20,547 bases of DNA from Candidatus Limnocylindrales bacterium (GCA_031292335.1 JARLHH010000142.1:1-20547), one strand, 5' to 3'; numbered from the stretch's first letter, positions 7,182 to 17,334 are shown. Made by a program: numbers and translations. The notes: generated by a model not told the origin, from the letters alone.

Positions 7182-8735
7182 GTGGAACCGGTCCGCGCCC
7201 GCGCTATGCTCCGGACCACGGCGATCGGCGCCGCGGCCCTCGCCGGCGCGACCGCAGTCGTTGCCCTTCTCCAGGATGTCCTCGGCGTCCCAAACCCGGC
7301 GGCCGTCTACATCCTGGCGGTGGCGGTCGCTGCGCTGGTGGGCGGGCGCGTGGCCGTGCTGCTGGCGGCTCTCGCCTCCTTTCTCCTGTATGACTTCTTC
7401 TTCGTCACCCCGCGCCTGGAGCTCACGGTCGCCGAACCCGGCGAATGGCTGAACCTCGTCCTCCTCCTCGCCGTCGGCCTGCTCGTGGGCCAGATGGCCG
7501 CTCTGCTCAGGATCCGCGAGGAGACGGCAGTGGCCCGCGAGCACGAGGCGCGAGCCCTCTTCTCGGTGAGCCGCGAGCTGGCGACCCGGCCGTCCACGGT
7601 GAAGGTCCTGCCGCGGATCGTCGAGATCGTCCGCCGAGAAGCCCGCCTCCCCAGGGCCTGGATCACCCTGGAGGACGGCGGGCCGCGCCACCGCCCCGTC
7701 GCCGACACGGACCCGGGTGCACCCGCCGTCGAGCCTCCCGGCTACCGGGTCCTCCGGCGCCGGCCCGGGGACGAACCCGCCGAGTGGGTGGCCGTCCACA
7801 CCGGCAGGCTGCCCGCGGCCGAGCGCCGAAAGCCCGCAGGGGACGCGTACCGGGTCGGGATCGAGGCCGGCGGTCGGGCGCTCGGATCGCTCTGGGCGCT
7901 CCGGCGGCGCGAGGATGGTGGCCCCGGCGCCACGGAGACGCGCCTGCTCGCCGCCGTCGCCGACCAGGTGGGCCAGGCGTTGGAGCAGGACCGACTGGCC
8001 GCGGCAGCCCGGGACGCGGACATCGCGCGGGAGAGCGATGCCCTCAAGAGCGCACTCCTGGAGTCCGTCTCCCACGACCTGCGCACGCCGCTGGCCTCGA
8101 TCCGGGCGGCGGCCGGCAGCCTGATCGACACGGAGGTGGAGCTCGGGACCGAGGACCGCCGGGCCACGGCGGTCATGATCGACCGGGAGGCCGACCACCT
8201 GAACCGGGTGGTCACCAACCTGCTGGACCTGAGCCGGGTGGAAGCCGGGGCGCTGCGCGTGGAGCGCGAGGTCTATGACCTCGGGGACCTCCTGGAGCCG
8301 ACCCTGGAGCGCGCTCGCCGGCGACTCGCCCGCCACGAGCTGGAGGTGTCGCTCGGGAGCGTCCCGCCGGTGGAAGTCGACGCCGTGCTCCTGGACCAGG
8401 TGATGGCGAACCTTCTCGAGAACGCCGCCAAGTACACACCACCGGGGACGCGCGTCCGGGTGAGCGCACACGTGGCACCGCAGGCGCGGTTCGTGCGGAT
8501 CACCGTGGAGGACTCGGGTCCGGGTGCGCCGGCCACCGCCTTGCCGCACCTCTTCGAGAAGTTCTACCAGGTCCCCGGGCGCTCGGCCGGCTCACGGAGT
8601 GGGACCGGGATCGGCCTGGCCGTTGTGCGCGGCCTGACCGAGGCGTTCGGGGGTCGCGTCGCCGCGCGGCGTTCGGAGCTTGGCGGCCTGGCGGTGGACG
8701 TCGACATCCCGGCGGCGCGGGAGGGCGACGAATGA
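7182..8735 (+). CDS. kdpD: Membrane sensor histidine kinase, KdpD C-terminal half
   Basis: The 517-aa protein has a DUF4118-type membrane block of four closely packed hydrophobic segments (about 12-34, 39-55, 56-75, 88-109), a GAF-like region (about 125-280), a HisKA domain with phospho-acceptor His298 in SVSHDLRTPLAS, and an HATPase domain with the N box around Asn414 (NLLENAAKY), VEDSGPG and SGTGIGLAVVRG. This is the C-terminal half of E. coli KdpD; the KdpD and Usp domains that normally precede DUF4118 are absent here and encoded separately at 14952-16106. It should phosphorylate the KdpE encoded 13 bp downstream in response to K+ limitation or osmotic stress. Start GTG 7182 is supported by TAGGCT 6 nt upstream. 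A generic DUF4118 kinase is the alternative, but the KdpE and kdpFABC context argues for Kdp. Confidence 0.9.
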   Translation: MEPVRARAMLRTTAIGAAALAGATAVVALLQDVLGVPNPAAVYILAVAVAALVGGRVAVLLAALASFLLYDFFFVTPRLELTVAEPGEWLNLVLLLAVGLLVGQMAALLRIREETAVAREHEARALFSVSRELATRPSTVKVLPRIVEIVRREARLPRAWITLEDGGPRHRPVADTDPGAPAVEPPGYRVLRRRPGDEPAEWVAVHTGRLPAAERRKPAGDAYRVGIEAGGRALGSLWALRRREDGGPGATETRLLAAVADQVGQALEQDRLAAAARDADIARESDALKSALLESVSHDLRTPLASIRAAAGSLIDTEVELGTEDRRATAVMIDREADHLNRVVTNLLDLSRVEAGALRVEREVYDLGDLLEPTLERARRRLARHELEVSLGSVPPVEVDAVLLDQVMANLLENAAKYTPPGTRVRVSAHVAPQARFVRITVEDSGPGAPATALPHLFEKFYQVPGRSAGSRSGTGIGLAVVRGLTEAFGGRVAARRSELGGLAVDVDIPAAREGDE

Positions 8736-8748
8736 GGAAACCCTCACG

Positions 8749-9480
8749 GTGAGCGGCCAGGCGCCCGGAGGCGCCGTTCCCATCCTCCTCGTCGAGGACG
8801 ACGAGGCGACGCGAACGGCCCTGCGGCGCGATCTGAGCGCGCGCGGCTTCGACGTGGAGGAGGCGGCGGATGGGCGGAACGCGCTCCGGCGGTGGGAGGC
8901 CCGCCGGCCGGCGCTCGTCCTGCTGGACCTGGGGCTGCCCGACATGGATGGCGTGGTCGTCCTGCGCCGGATCCGGCGGGACGCGACCACGCCGGTCGTC
9001 ATCCTCTCGGCGCGGGACGCCGAGGCGGCCAAGATCGAGGCCCTGGAGTCCGGCGCCGACGACTACGTGACGAAGCCCTTCTCGACGGGCGAGCTCCAGG
9101 CGCGGATCCGGGCCGTTCTGCGGCGCGCGTCGGGCCCGGCCGCGGACGCGGGCGGGCGCATCGCGGTGGGCGCGCTGGTCATGGACCCGCTGGCCCACCG
9201 GGTGACCATTCGCGGCGAGGTGGTTCCCCTGACCCCGCGCGAGTTCGAGATCCTCGCCGTCTTCCTCGCCCACCAGGGTCGCCTGGTCACCAGCGGACGG
9301 CTTCTGCGTGCGGTGTGGGGCCAGGCGTACCAGGGCGAGCACCACTACGTCCACGTCCACGTGAGCAAGCTGCGCCGCAAGATCGCCGCGGCCGATCCCG
9401 CCGGGGAGCTGCGCGACCTCGTGACCGCAGAGCCTGGCGTCGGCTACCGGGTCCGTGCCGCGGAAACGCCGCCCGGCTGA
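8749..9480 (+). CDS. kdpE: Response regulator KdpE (OmpR/PhoB family)
   Basis: The 243-aa regulator has a receiver domain with acidic pocket Asp17-Asp18, phospho-acceptor Asp60 in LLDLGLPDMDG and Lys109 in YVTKPF, then an OmpR-type winged-helix domain (about 140-235: VPLTPREFEIL, YVHVHVSKLRRKI, GVGYRV). It should activate kdp operon transcription when phosphorylated by the kinase encoded just upstream. Start GTG 8749 is preceded by GAGGAAA at 8734-8740, which overlaps the kinase stop; the reading frame is open further upstream but only inside the kinase gene. Downstream lies a 99-bp gap containing a direct repeat suited to a regulator of this family. Confidence 0.92.
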   Translation: MSGQAPGGAVPILLVEDDEATRTALRRDLSARGFDVEEAADGRNALRRWEARRPALVLLDLGLPDMDGVVVLRRIRRDATTPVVILSARDAEAAKIEALESGADDYVTKPFSTGELQARIRAVLRRASGPAADAGGRIAVGALVMDPLAHRVTIRGEVVPLTPREFEILAVFLAHQGRLVTSGRLLRAVWGQAYQGEHHYVHVHVSKLRRKIAAADPAGELRDLVTAEPGVGYRVRAAETPPG

Positions 9481-9507
9481 GGAGGCGACGCCCCCGGCTC
9501 GGCGGAG

Positions 9508-9525
9508 TTGAGCGCTTGTTGAGCG
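9508..9525 (+). promoter_or_regulatory. TTGAGCG direct repeat with 11-bp period, candidate KdpE operator
   Basis: TTGAGCG at 9508-9514 is repeated exactly at 9519-9525, giving a 4-bp gap and an 11-bp period, the layout typical of OmpR/PhoB-family sites. It lies in the gap between kdpE and the first gene of the kdp operon, about 55-72 bp upstream of the GTG at 9580. GACGAT (9568-9573), 6 nt before that GTG, could be a weak -10. An 8-bp inverted repeat (GAGGCGAC 9482-9489, GTCGCCTC 9546-9553) flanks the region. Confidence 0.45.
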
Positions 9526-9579
9526 GCGCCGGCCCCGAGGCGCGGGTCGCCTCTTGGGTGCCGGGCCGACGATCGGTCC

Positions 9580-9855
9580 GTGAATCACGTGGATGGCGAT
9601 GCGGCGGGTGCCGCGAGCCGTGCGTTGGAGCGGGAAGTCGCCCTCGTCGAGAGCGCCATCGAGATGGTGGCGAAAGGGCACGCGTCCCGGATGGAGCTCG
9701 GCGGCCTCTCCTTCGGTGACGCCCTCCTCGACCACGCCCGCCGAGTCGGCGCCGAGCGTCGGGTCCGGGTGACGCCGCGCTGGGGGCTCGGCGAGGAGGG
9801 CCTCGCCCTGGTCTTCGAGCCGGTCGCGGCGGAGCAGGGGGCGCCGGATGCCTGA
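9580..9855 (+). CDS. 91-aa protein of unknown function, first gene of the kdp operon
   Basis: I do not recognise the family. The protein has no signal peptide or membrane segment. It has a helical N-terminal part (ALEREVALVESAIEMVAKG), a central MELGGLSFGDALLDHARRVG and a C-terminal strand-rich part (RRVRVTPRWGL, LALVFEPV), suggesting a small mixed alpha/beta domain. Start GTG 9580 is chosen because GACGAT lies 6 nt upstream, as at the window's leaderless starts; no good Shine-Dalgarno is seen, and the next in-frame start (ATG 9664) would remove a third of the protein. Its last 8 bp overlap the start of the receiver-domain gene, so the two are probably co-translated and may act together. Confidence 0.7.
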   Translation: MNHVDGDAAGAASRALEREVALVESAIEMVAKGHASRMELGGLSFGDALLDHARRVGAERRVRVTPRWGLGEEGLALVFEPVAAEQGAPDA

Positions 9856-10282
9856 GCGCCGCCTTCTCATCGTGGAGGACGACGAGCCGCTGCGGTCGAT
9901 CGTGGCGCGCCACCTTCGGGCGCGCGGGTGGGTCGTGGTCGAGGCGGCGTCGGCCGAGGAGGCGACCCTGGCCCTGGCGGACGGCCCGCGCCCGTCGCTC
10001 GTCCTCCTGGACATCAACCTGCCGGGCGAGACCGGCTGGGACCTGCTCCGTCGCGGCGCCGTGGGCGGCCCCGGCGGCCCACCGGTCGTCGTCGTGACGG
10101 CGACAACCATCGGCCCGCGGCGGCTCCGCGAGTTCGGCGTCGCAGGCTACCTGCCCAAGCCATTCGCGCTCGAGACGCTCCTCGAGGTGAGCGAGCGGTT
10201 CGCTGCGCCTCCGGGCTCGGACCCGGACAAGCGGGTCCACCCGGACGGTGCACCCGAACCCACGTTGGAGGACGGTGGATGA
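9848..10282 (+). CDS. Stand-alone response regulator receiver protein in the kdp operon
   Basis: The 144-aa protein contains one receiver domain (about 4-120) with Glu10-Asp11-Asp12, phospho-acceptor Asp55 in LLDINLPGETG, a Thr in VVTATT and Lys in YLPKPF, followed by a charged 20-residue tail without a DNA-binding domain. It overlaps the previous gene by 8 bp and the next by 4 bp (ATGA). Its place between the 91-aa gene and kdpF suggests a second phosphoryl acceptor for the Kdp kinase, either as a phosphate sink or acting on proteins rather than DNA (inference). The phospho-acceptor set is complete, so it should be functional. A kinase elsewhere in the genome could also be its partner. Confidence 0.88.
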   Translation: MPERRLLIVEDDEPLRSIVARHLRARGWVVVEAASAEEATLALADGPRPSLVLLDINLPGETGWDLLRRGAVGGPGGPPVVVVTATTIGPRRLREFGVAGYLPKPFALETLLEVSERFAAPPGSDPDKRVHPDGAPEPTLEDGG

Positions 10283-10368
10283 CCGATATCGTGATCCTGC
10301 TCATCGGCACGGGCTGCGGGCTGTTCTTCGCCGGCCTCCTGGTCCTCGTGGACCGGGTGCGCGGATGA
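10279..10368 (+). CDS. 29-aa single-span membrane microprotein upstream of kdpF
   Basis: The ATG at 10279 overlaps the receiver-gene stop (ATGA) and the TGA at 10366-10368 overlaps the kdpF ATG (ATGA). The product begins MTDIVILLIGTGCG, continues with a hydrophobic helix through about residue 24 and ends VDRVRG, a basic C-terminus. It is not KdpF, which follows with its own PEDF ending. Coupled start and stop on both sides, and the lack of any gap, argue for a translated gene. The likely role is a second small subunit or stabiliser of the Kdp pump (inference). Confidence 0.7.
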   Translation: MTDIVILLIGTGCGLFFAGLLVLVDRVRG

Positions 10369-10454
10369 ACGTCCTCGACGTCGTGGCAGGCCTCGCCGCC
10401 GCATTCGTGTTCATCTACCTGCTGTGGGCGCTCCTGCGGCCCGAGGACTTCTAG
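10365..10454 (+). CDS. kdpF: Potassium-transporting ATPase subunit KdpF
   Basis: The 29-aa peptide is one transmembrane helix (about 5-24) ending ALLRPEDF, matching the usual KdpF size and its L-x-x-E-x-F tail. KdpF is a small lipid-like stabiliser of the KdpABC complex. The ATG overlaps the previous stop as ATGA. The codons near its end contain GAGGA (10443-10447), which serves as Shine-Dalgarno for kdpA. Confidence 0.9.
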   Translation: MNVLDVVAGLAAAFVFIYLLWALLRPEDF

Positions 10455-10456
10455 CC

Positions 10457-12166
10457 GTGCCCGCCGCTGACCTCGTCACCCTGGTCATCTTCGCCGGCCT
10501 GGTCCTTCTGATCACGCCGATCCTGGGCGCCTACATCCACCGCGTGATGGAGGGCGAACGCACGGTCCTGAGCCCCGTCCTCCGCCCCGTGGAGCGCGCC
10601 ATCTATCGCGTCTGCGGGATCGACGAGACGGCCGAGCAGGACTGGAAGGGCTACGCCGCCTCGGTCCTCGTGATGGCCGTCGTGGCCATCGTGGTCGGCT
10701 ACGTGGTCCTGCGCCTGCAGAACGTGCTGCCGCTCAACCCGAACAGCGCGACCCCGCAGTCCCCGGACCTCGCGTTCAACACCTCGGTCAGCTTCGAGAC
10801 GAACACGAACTGGCAGAACTACTCGGGCGAGACAGGGGCCAGCTACCTGAGCCAGATGCTCATCCTGGCCGTCCGCAACTTCACCTCGGCTGCCACCGGC
10901 ATGGCCGTCGCGATCGCGCTCGTTCGCGGTCTCACCCGGCGGAGCGCGAAGACGCTCGGCAACTTCTGGGTCGACCTGACCCGCGGCATCCTCTACATCC
11001 TGCTGCCGATCTCGGTCGTCATCGCCGTCTTCTTCGTCTGGCAGGGCATGCCCCAGACGCTGAACGCGCCGGCCGCCGCGACCACGCTGCAGGGAACCCA
11101 GCAGACGATCGCGCTCGGCCCGATCGCCTCCCAGGAAGTCATCAAGGAGCTGGGCAACAATGGCGGCGGCTTCCTGAACGCGAACTCGGCCCACCCGTTC
11201 GAGAACCCGACGCCGCTGACCAACTTCGTTGAGATGCTCCTGATGTTCGCGGTGCCCTTCTCGCTCACCTACACGTTCGGGCGGTACGCGGGCAACCAGC
11301 GCCAGGGCTGGGCGATCTTCGGGGCGATGGCCGCGGTCTTCCTGGTCGGGGCCGTCGTCGCCATGCACAGCCAGGCCGGCGGCAACCCGCTCTTCCCGAC
11401 CACCGTGAACCAGGCCCTGGGCAGCATGGAGGGCGTCGACACCCGGTTCGGATCGGGGATCGGGGCGTTGTTCGCGGCGATCACCACCAGCACGAGCACG
11501 GGCGCGATCAACTCCTGGCACGACAGCTTCCAGCCGATCGCCGGCCTGGTCCCGCTCTTCAACATCGAGCTCGGGGAGATCACACCCGGCGGAATCGGAG
11601 CTGGCCTGTACGGCATGCTCGTGATCGGCGCGATCCTGTCCGTCTTCATCGCCGGGCTGATGGTGGGCCGGACGCCCGAGTTCCTGGGCAAGAAGGTCGA
11701 GGCCTACGAGATGAAGATGTCGATGCTCGTCGTCCTGGTCCTGGGGGCGAGCATCCTCGGCTTCACGGCGCTGGCCACCGCCACGACCCAGGGCCAGGCG
11801 GGGCCGCTCAACGCCGGCCCCCACGGCTTCAGCGAGATTCTCTACGCCTACTCGAGCCAGACGGGCAACAACGGGTCGGCCTTCGGCGGCCTGAGCGGCA
11901 ACACGCCCTTCTACAACATCACTGGCGCCTTCGCGATGCTCATCGGGCGCTACGGGATGATCATCCCGATCCTGGCCCTGGCCGGCTCCATGGCCGGCAA
12001 GCGGCGCGTGGCCGCGTCGCTCGGCACGTTCCCCACCACCGGCGTGCTGTTCAGCGTGCTCGTGGTGGGCGTGATCATCATCGTCGGCGCCCTGACGTTC
12101 TTTCCCGCGCTCGCGCTGGGACCGATCGTCGAGCAGCTCCTCCAGAACGCCGGGAAGGTCTTCTGA
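10457..12166 (+). CDS. kdpA: Potassium-transporting ATPase subunit KdpA (K+ channel-like)
   Basis: The 569-aa, multi-span membrane protein carries the K+ selectivity filter of the Kdp pump, derived from the SKT channel superfamily. The four filter/pore regions are visible: TSVSFETNTNWQNYSGE (about 109-125), GNNGGGFLNANSAHPFENP (from 233), TTSTSTGAINSWHDS, and NNGSAFGGLSGNTPFYN near residue 475. I choose GTG 10457, two bases after the kdpF stop, because GAGGA lies 9-10 nt upstream; frame extension to 10424 would run inside kdpF. Length and motifs are normal for the family. kdpB starts 2 bp after the stop. Confidence 0.97.
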   Translation: MPAADLVTLVIFAGLVLLITPILGAYIHRVMEGERTVLSPVLRPVERAIYRVCGIDETAEQDWKGYAASVLVMAVVAIVVGYVVLRLQNVLPLNPNSATPQSPDLAFNTSVSFETNTNWQNYSGETGASYLSQMLILAVRNFTSAATGMAVAIALVRGLTRRSAKTLGNFWVDLTRGILYILLPISVVIAVFFVWQGMPQTLNAPAAATTLQGTQQTIALGPIASQEVIKELGNNGGGFLNANSAHPFENPTPLTNFVEMLLMFAVPFSLTYTFGRYAGNQRQGWAIFGAMAAVFLVGAVVAMHSQAGGNPLFPTTVNQALGSMEGVDTRFGSGIGALFAAITTSTSTGAINSWHDSFQPIAGLVPLFNIELGEITPGGIGAGLYGMLVIGAILSVFIAGLMVGRTPEFLGKKVEAYEMKMSMLVVLVLGASILGFTALATATTQGQAGPLNAGPHGFSEILYAYSSQTGNNGSAFGGLSGNTPFYNITGAFAMLIGRYGMIIPILALAGSMAGKRRVAASLGTFPTTGVLFSVLVVGVIIIVGALTFFPALALGPIVEQLLQNAGKVF

Positions 12167-12168
12167 GC

Positions 12169-14346
<2,178 letters not shown>

Positions 14347-14358
14347 GAACCCGACTCG

Positions 14359-14955
14359 ATGCGTACCTTCCTGCGTCACCAGCTCTACCCGGCGATCGCC
14401 CTGCTGCTGGCGCTCACCTTCATCACCGGCGTGGCCTACCCGGCCGTCGTCACCGCTATCGCCCAGGTGGCGTTCCCGAACCAGGCGAACGGGTCGATGA
14501 TCGTTGTCGATGGGAAGACCGTCGGCTCCAGCCTCATCGGCCAGGCGTTCAGCGATCCGAAGTACCTCTGGGGTCGCCCGTCCGCGGCCGGCGTCACCGA
14601 CGCCAACCCCGCCGGCTACGACGCGAACAACTCAGCCGGGTCCAACCTGGGCCCGACGAGCAAGGCCCTCATCGACCGGGTCACGGCGGCGGTGGACCAG
14701 CTGCGCGCCGCCAACGGCAACGCGCCCGTGCCCGTGGACCTGGTCACGACCTCGGCCTCCGGTTTGGACCCGGAGATCAGCCCGGCGGCGGCCGATTACC
14801 AGGTCGCCCGAATCGCCGCGGCCCGCGGCATCACCCAGGCCGCGGTCCGGGCGGTCATCGCGCGTCACACCCAGCTGCCGCTGCTGGGCTTCCTCGGCGA
14901 GCCCCGGGTGAACGTGCTTCTGGTCAACCTGGACCTGGACGGGCTCCTGGGATGA
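14359..14955 (+). CDS. kdpC: Potassium-transporting ATPase subunit KdpC
   Basis: The 198-aa protein has one N-terminal membrane helix (about 10-34) and an extracytoplasmic or periplasm-side domain, as usual for KdpC, which increases ATP affinity of KdpB and holds the complex together. Family motifs seen: LTFITGVAYPAVVT, GSSLIGQAF, YLWGRPSA, ANNSAGSNLGPTS, DLVTTSASGLDPEISP (contact region), and the C-terminal half ending VNVLLVNLDLD. It begins 12 bp after kdpB and its stop overlaps the next ATG by 4 bp. Confidence 0.96.
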   Translation: MRTFLRHQLYPAIALLLALTFITGVAYPAVVTAIAQVAFPNQANGSMIVVDGKTVGSSLIGQAFSDPKYLWGRPSAAGVTDANPAGYDANNSAGSNLGPTSKALIDRVTAAVDQLRAANGNAPVPVDLVTTSASGLDPEISPAAADYQVARIAAARGITQAAVRAVIARHTQLPLLGFLGEPRVNVLLVNLDLDGLLG

Positions 14956-16106
14956 GCGAGCGCGACGCGCTGGACGTCCGCCCGACAGCCGAGGAGATGC
15001 TGGCGCGGATCGGGGAGTCCGAGGCCGCCGGACGGGGACGCCTGCGGGTCTACCTCGGCATGGCGCCGGGTGTGGGAAAGACCTACCGCATGCTGGAGGA
15101 GGCCCACCGGCGGGCGGGTCGCGGAACGGATGTGGTCGTCGCCTTCGTGGAGCCACACGGTCGCCCGAGCACGGCGGCGCTGCAGGCGGGCCTGGAGATC
15201 CTGCCGCGACAGCGAATCGAGTACCGCGGCATCGTCGTGGAGGAGATGGACGTCGAGGCCGTGCTCCGGCGCCATCCCACGGTTGCCCTCGTCGACGAGC
15301 TGGCCCACACGAACGCGCCGGGCTCGCCGTCCGAGAAGCGCTGGCAGGACGTCGAACGGATCCGGGACGCCGGCATCCATGTCGTCACCACGCTCAACGT
15401 CCAGCACCTGGAGTCGGTGGCCGACGCCGTCGAGACGATCACGGGAGCCCCGGTCCGCGAACGGCTCCCCGACGAGATCCTCGCCCTGGCGGACGAAATC
15501 GAGCTCGTCGACATGAGCCCGCACGCCCTGCGCCAGCGAATGCGCCACGGCAACGTGTACCCACCGGAGCGCGCCCAGGTCGCGCTGGACCGCTTCTTCA
15601 CCGAGGCCAACCTGACCGCGCTGCGCGACCTTGCCCTCCGCTTCACCGCGCGGCGCGTGGAAGGGCAGCTGGCCGGACTCGTCACGAACGGAAGCCTCGG
15701 CGTCATGCCACGGACCTCCGATCGAGTCCTCGTCGTCGTGGATGGCTCCGCCGCGGGGTCGGCGGCCGTCCGTCGGGGCGCCGACCTGGCCGGCCTGCTC
15801 CACGCCGACCTGCTCGCGGCCGTCCCGGAACGGACCGCCAACACCACGAGCGAGGAGGACCGCGCAACCCGCGAGGTCGCCGACGACGCGGCCGACCTGG
15901 GAGCGGAGGTGGTCCGCGTGGAGGGCGACGACCTGGCCGCCGCGGTTGCCGCCCTCGCCCGGGCCCGCGGCGCGACGCACGTCGTGATCGCCCACCGGCC
16001 GCAGACCCGGTTCGAGCGGCTTCGCCGCGTCCCGCTCGCCGACGTGCTGATGGAGGCGCTGCCCGGCATGGAGCTGCACATAGTGGGCCCCGGCCGCCGC
16101 GGCTGA
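14952..16106 (+). CDS. kdpD: Stand-alone KdpD N-terminal sensor protein (KdpD-Usp)
   Basis: The 384-aa cytoplasmic protein has the KdpD signalling domain (about 12-225) with Walker A GMAPGVGKT (36-44), AFVEPHGR, Walker-B-like ALVDELAHTNAPGS and TTLNVQHLES, followed by a Usp-like domain (about 245-380: VLVVVDGSAAGSAAVRRG, HVVIAHRP). It ends there: no membrane, HisKA or HATPase domain follows. Known short KdpD proteins of this type occur in cyanobacteria and other phyla; the Usp domain of some KdpD proteins binds c-di-AMP. Here the missing half is the kinase at 7182, so the two probably form one split receptor (inference). The ATG overlaps the kdpC stop as ATGA, making this the last gene of the kdp operon. 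Confidence 0.93.
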   Translation: MSERDALDVRPTAEEMLARIGESEAAGRGRLRVYLGMAPGVGKTYRMLEEAHRRAGRGTDVVVAFVEPHGRPSTAALQAGLEILPRQRIEYRGIVVEEMDVEAVLRRHPTVALVDELAHTNAPGSPSEKRWQDVERIRDAGIHVVTTLNVQHLESVADAVETITGAPVRERLPDEILALADEIELVDMSPHALRQRMRHGNVYPPERAQVALDRFFTEANLTALRDLALRFTARRVEGQLAGLVTNGSLGVMPRTSDRVLVVVDGSAAGSAAVRRGADLAGLLHADLLAAVPERTANTTSEEDRATREVADDAADLGAEVVRVEGDDLAAAVAALARARGATHVVIAHRPQTRFERLRRVPLADVLMEALPGMELHIVGPGRRG

Positions 16107-16158
16107 AACACCCCGCGCTGGGAGAGCCGGCGCGACTCCACCTGTGGCCGGGGGGTGG

Positions 16159-16164
16159 TAGCCT
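16159..16164 (+). promoter_or_regulatory. Candidate -10 element TAGCCT for a leaderless hydrolase transcript
   Basis: TAGCCT is followed by 7 nt and the in-frame GTG at 16172. The 65-bp gap after the kdp operon holds no clear terminator. If the ATG at 16181 were used instead, GGGTGA at 16166-16171 could serve as a weak Shine-Dalgarno, so the start remains ambiguous by three codons. Confidence 0.45.
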
Positions 16165-16171
16165 CGGGTGA

Positions 16172-17239
16172 GTGGCACCAATGTCGGAAGGCGAAGCCCG
16201 CATCCCTCTCCTCCTTGACGTCGACACCGGGATCGACGACAGCCTGGCGCTCCTCTACGCGTGCGCCTCGCCGGAGGCCGAGATCGTGGCCGTGACCTGC
16301 GTCGCCGGCAACGTCGATGCCCGGCAGGTGGCCGAGAACACGCGCGCCGTGCTGGAGCTGGCCGGCCGCCTGGACGTCGAGGTCGCCCTGGGGCGGGAGG
16401 CACCGCTCGCCCGGCCGCTCGTGACGACGCCCGAGACGCACGGACCGAGGGGCATCGGGTACGCCGTCCTGCCCCCGGCGATCCGGCCGCTCTCGGCGCG
16501 CTTCGGGCCGGACGTGATCGTGGAGGAGGCACGGCATCGTCCGGGCGAGCTGACGCTCGTGACGCTGGGCCCGCTGACGAACCTCGCGGTCGCCCTCCAG
16601 CACGAGCCCGCGCTGCCGACGCTCCTCCGGCGCTGGGTGATGATGGGCGGCAGCTACCGCTCGCCGGGCAACACGGCCCCCACCACCGAGTGGAACGTGA
16701 GCGTCGACCCGGAGGCCGCGGAGCGCTGCATTGCGGCGTTCGGACGGCCGGAGGCGACCGCCGCCCGCATCGCCGCCGGGCTCGCGCCGCTCCCGCTCGC
16801 GCTCGGGCTCGACGTCACCGAGCGTGCCAAGCTCCTGCCGCACCACCTGGCTGCGCTGGCGGCACGGGCAGGGTCATACGCGGACCCGGCACGTGATCCG
16901 GCTGCGGGGAGCGTCGCCTCGAATGCGATCGTCCGGTACGTCGACGATGCACTCCGCTTCTACATGGAGTTTCACTCCCGCTACGACGGCTTCTACGGCG
17001 CCTTCATCCACGATCCATTCGCGCTCGCGGCAGCGCTGGACCCAGCCCTGGTCCGGACCGAGGCGCTCCCCGTGGACGTGGAGCTGGGCGGGACGCTCAC
17101 GACCGGCGAGACGGTCACGGACTGGCGCCGGGCCTGGGGGCGGCCGGCCACGCTCGACGTCGCGGTCGCGGGCGACGCGGCGACGTTCTTCGCGCGCTTC
17201 GTCGAGCGGGTCGGAGGGCTCGCCGAGCGGGTCGGCTGA
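16172..17239 (+). CDS. Nucleoside hydrolase (IunH/RihA-type)
   Basis: The 355-aa cytoplasmic enzyme should cleave the N-glycosidic bond of ribonucleosides, giving base and ribose. The Ca2+/ribose-binding signature DVDTGIDDSLAL lies at residues 16-27 (Asp18, Asp22, Asp23 as metal/ribose ligands), VTLGPLTNLAVAL and VMMGGSYRSPGN follow, then NVSVDPEAA, and near the C-terminus FIHDPFALAAALDP with the His-Asp pair of the active site. All family key residues seem present. I use GTG 16172 because TAGCCT lies 7 nt upstream; ATG 16181 is possible. Substrate (purine, pyrimidine or broad) cannot be read from the sequence. It is followed by an ECF transporter in the same direction, suggesting nucleoside salvage. 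Confidence 0.92.
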   Translation: MAPMSEGEARIPLLLDVDTGIDDSLALLYACASPEAEIVAVTCVAGNVDARQVAENTRAVLELAGRLDVEVALGREAPLARPLVTTPETHGPRGIGYAVLPPAIRPLSARFGPDVIVEEARHRPGELTLVTLGPLTNLAVALQHEPALPTLLRRWVMMGGSYRSPGNTAPTTEWNVSVDPEAAERCIAAFGRPEATAARIAAGLAPLPLALGLDVTERAKLLPHHLAALAARAGSYADPARDPAAGSVASNAIVRYVDDALRFYMEFHSRYDGFYGAFIHDPFALAAALDPALVRTEALPVDVELGGTLTTGETVTDWRRAWGRPATLDVAVAGDAATFFARFVERVGGLAERVG

Positions 17240-17275
17240 AGGAAAGGCCGCGCACGCGCTCCACGAACCTGCCAC

Positions 17276-17334
17276 TCTGGTCGCGCGCGGCACCCGAGCA
17301 TCCGACCTGGCCGCGCTCCCGCTCCGGGACCAGA
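17276..17334 (+). promoter_or_regulatory. Possible structured RNA leader before the ECF S-component gene
   Basis: In the 118-bp gap upstream of the S component, TCTGGTC (17276-17282) pairs with GACCAGA (17328-17334). Inside it GCGCGGC (17285-17291) pairs with GCCGCGC (17310-17316) around an 18-nt loop, and CCC (17318-17320) can pair with GGG just before the closing strand. This would be a compact three-way junction ending 7 nt before the Shine-Dalgarno AAGGAG (17342-17347). It matches no riboswitch class I know. Seven-base pairings are expected at about chance level in DNA this rich in GC. Confidence 0.25.

Noticed and set aside
16107..16158. Terminator after the kdp operon
   Set aside because: Only 5-bp pairings with no U-tract; not distinguishable from chance in this GC-rich DNA.
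17276..17334. Known purine, TPP or other riboswitch
   Set aside because: The fold outline is loosely similar to a three-way junction, but conserved loop and junction bases of classes I know are absent, so only an unnamed leader is proposed.
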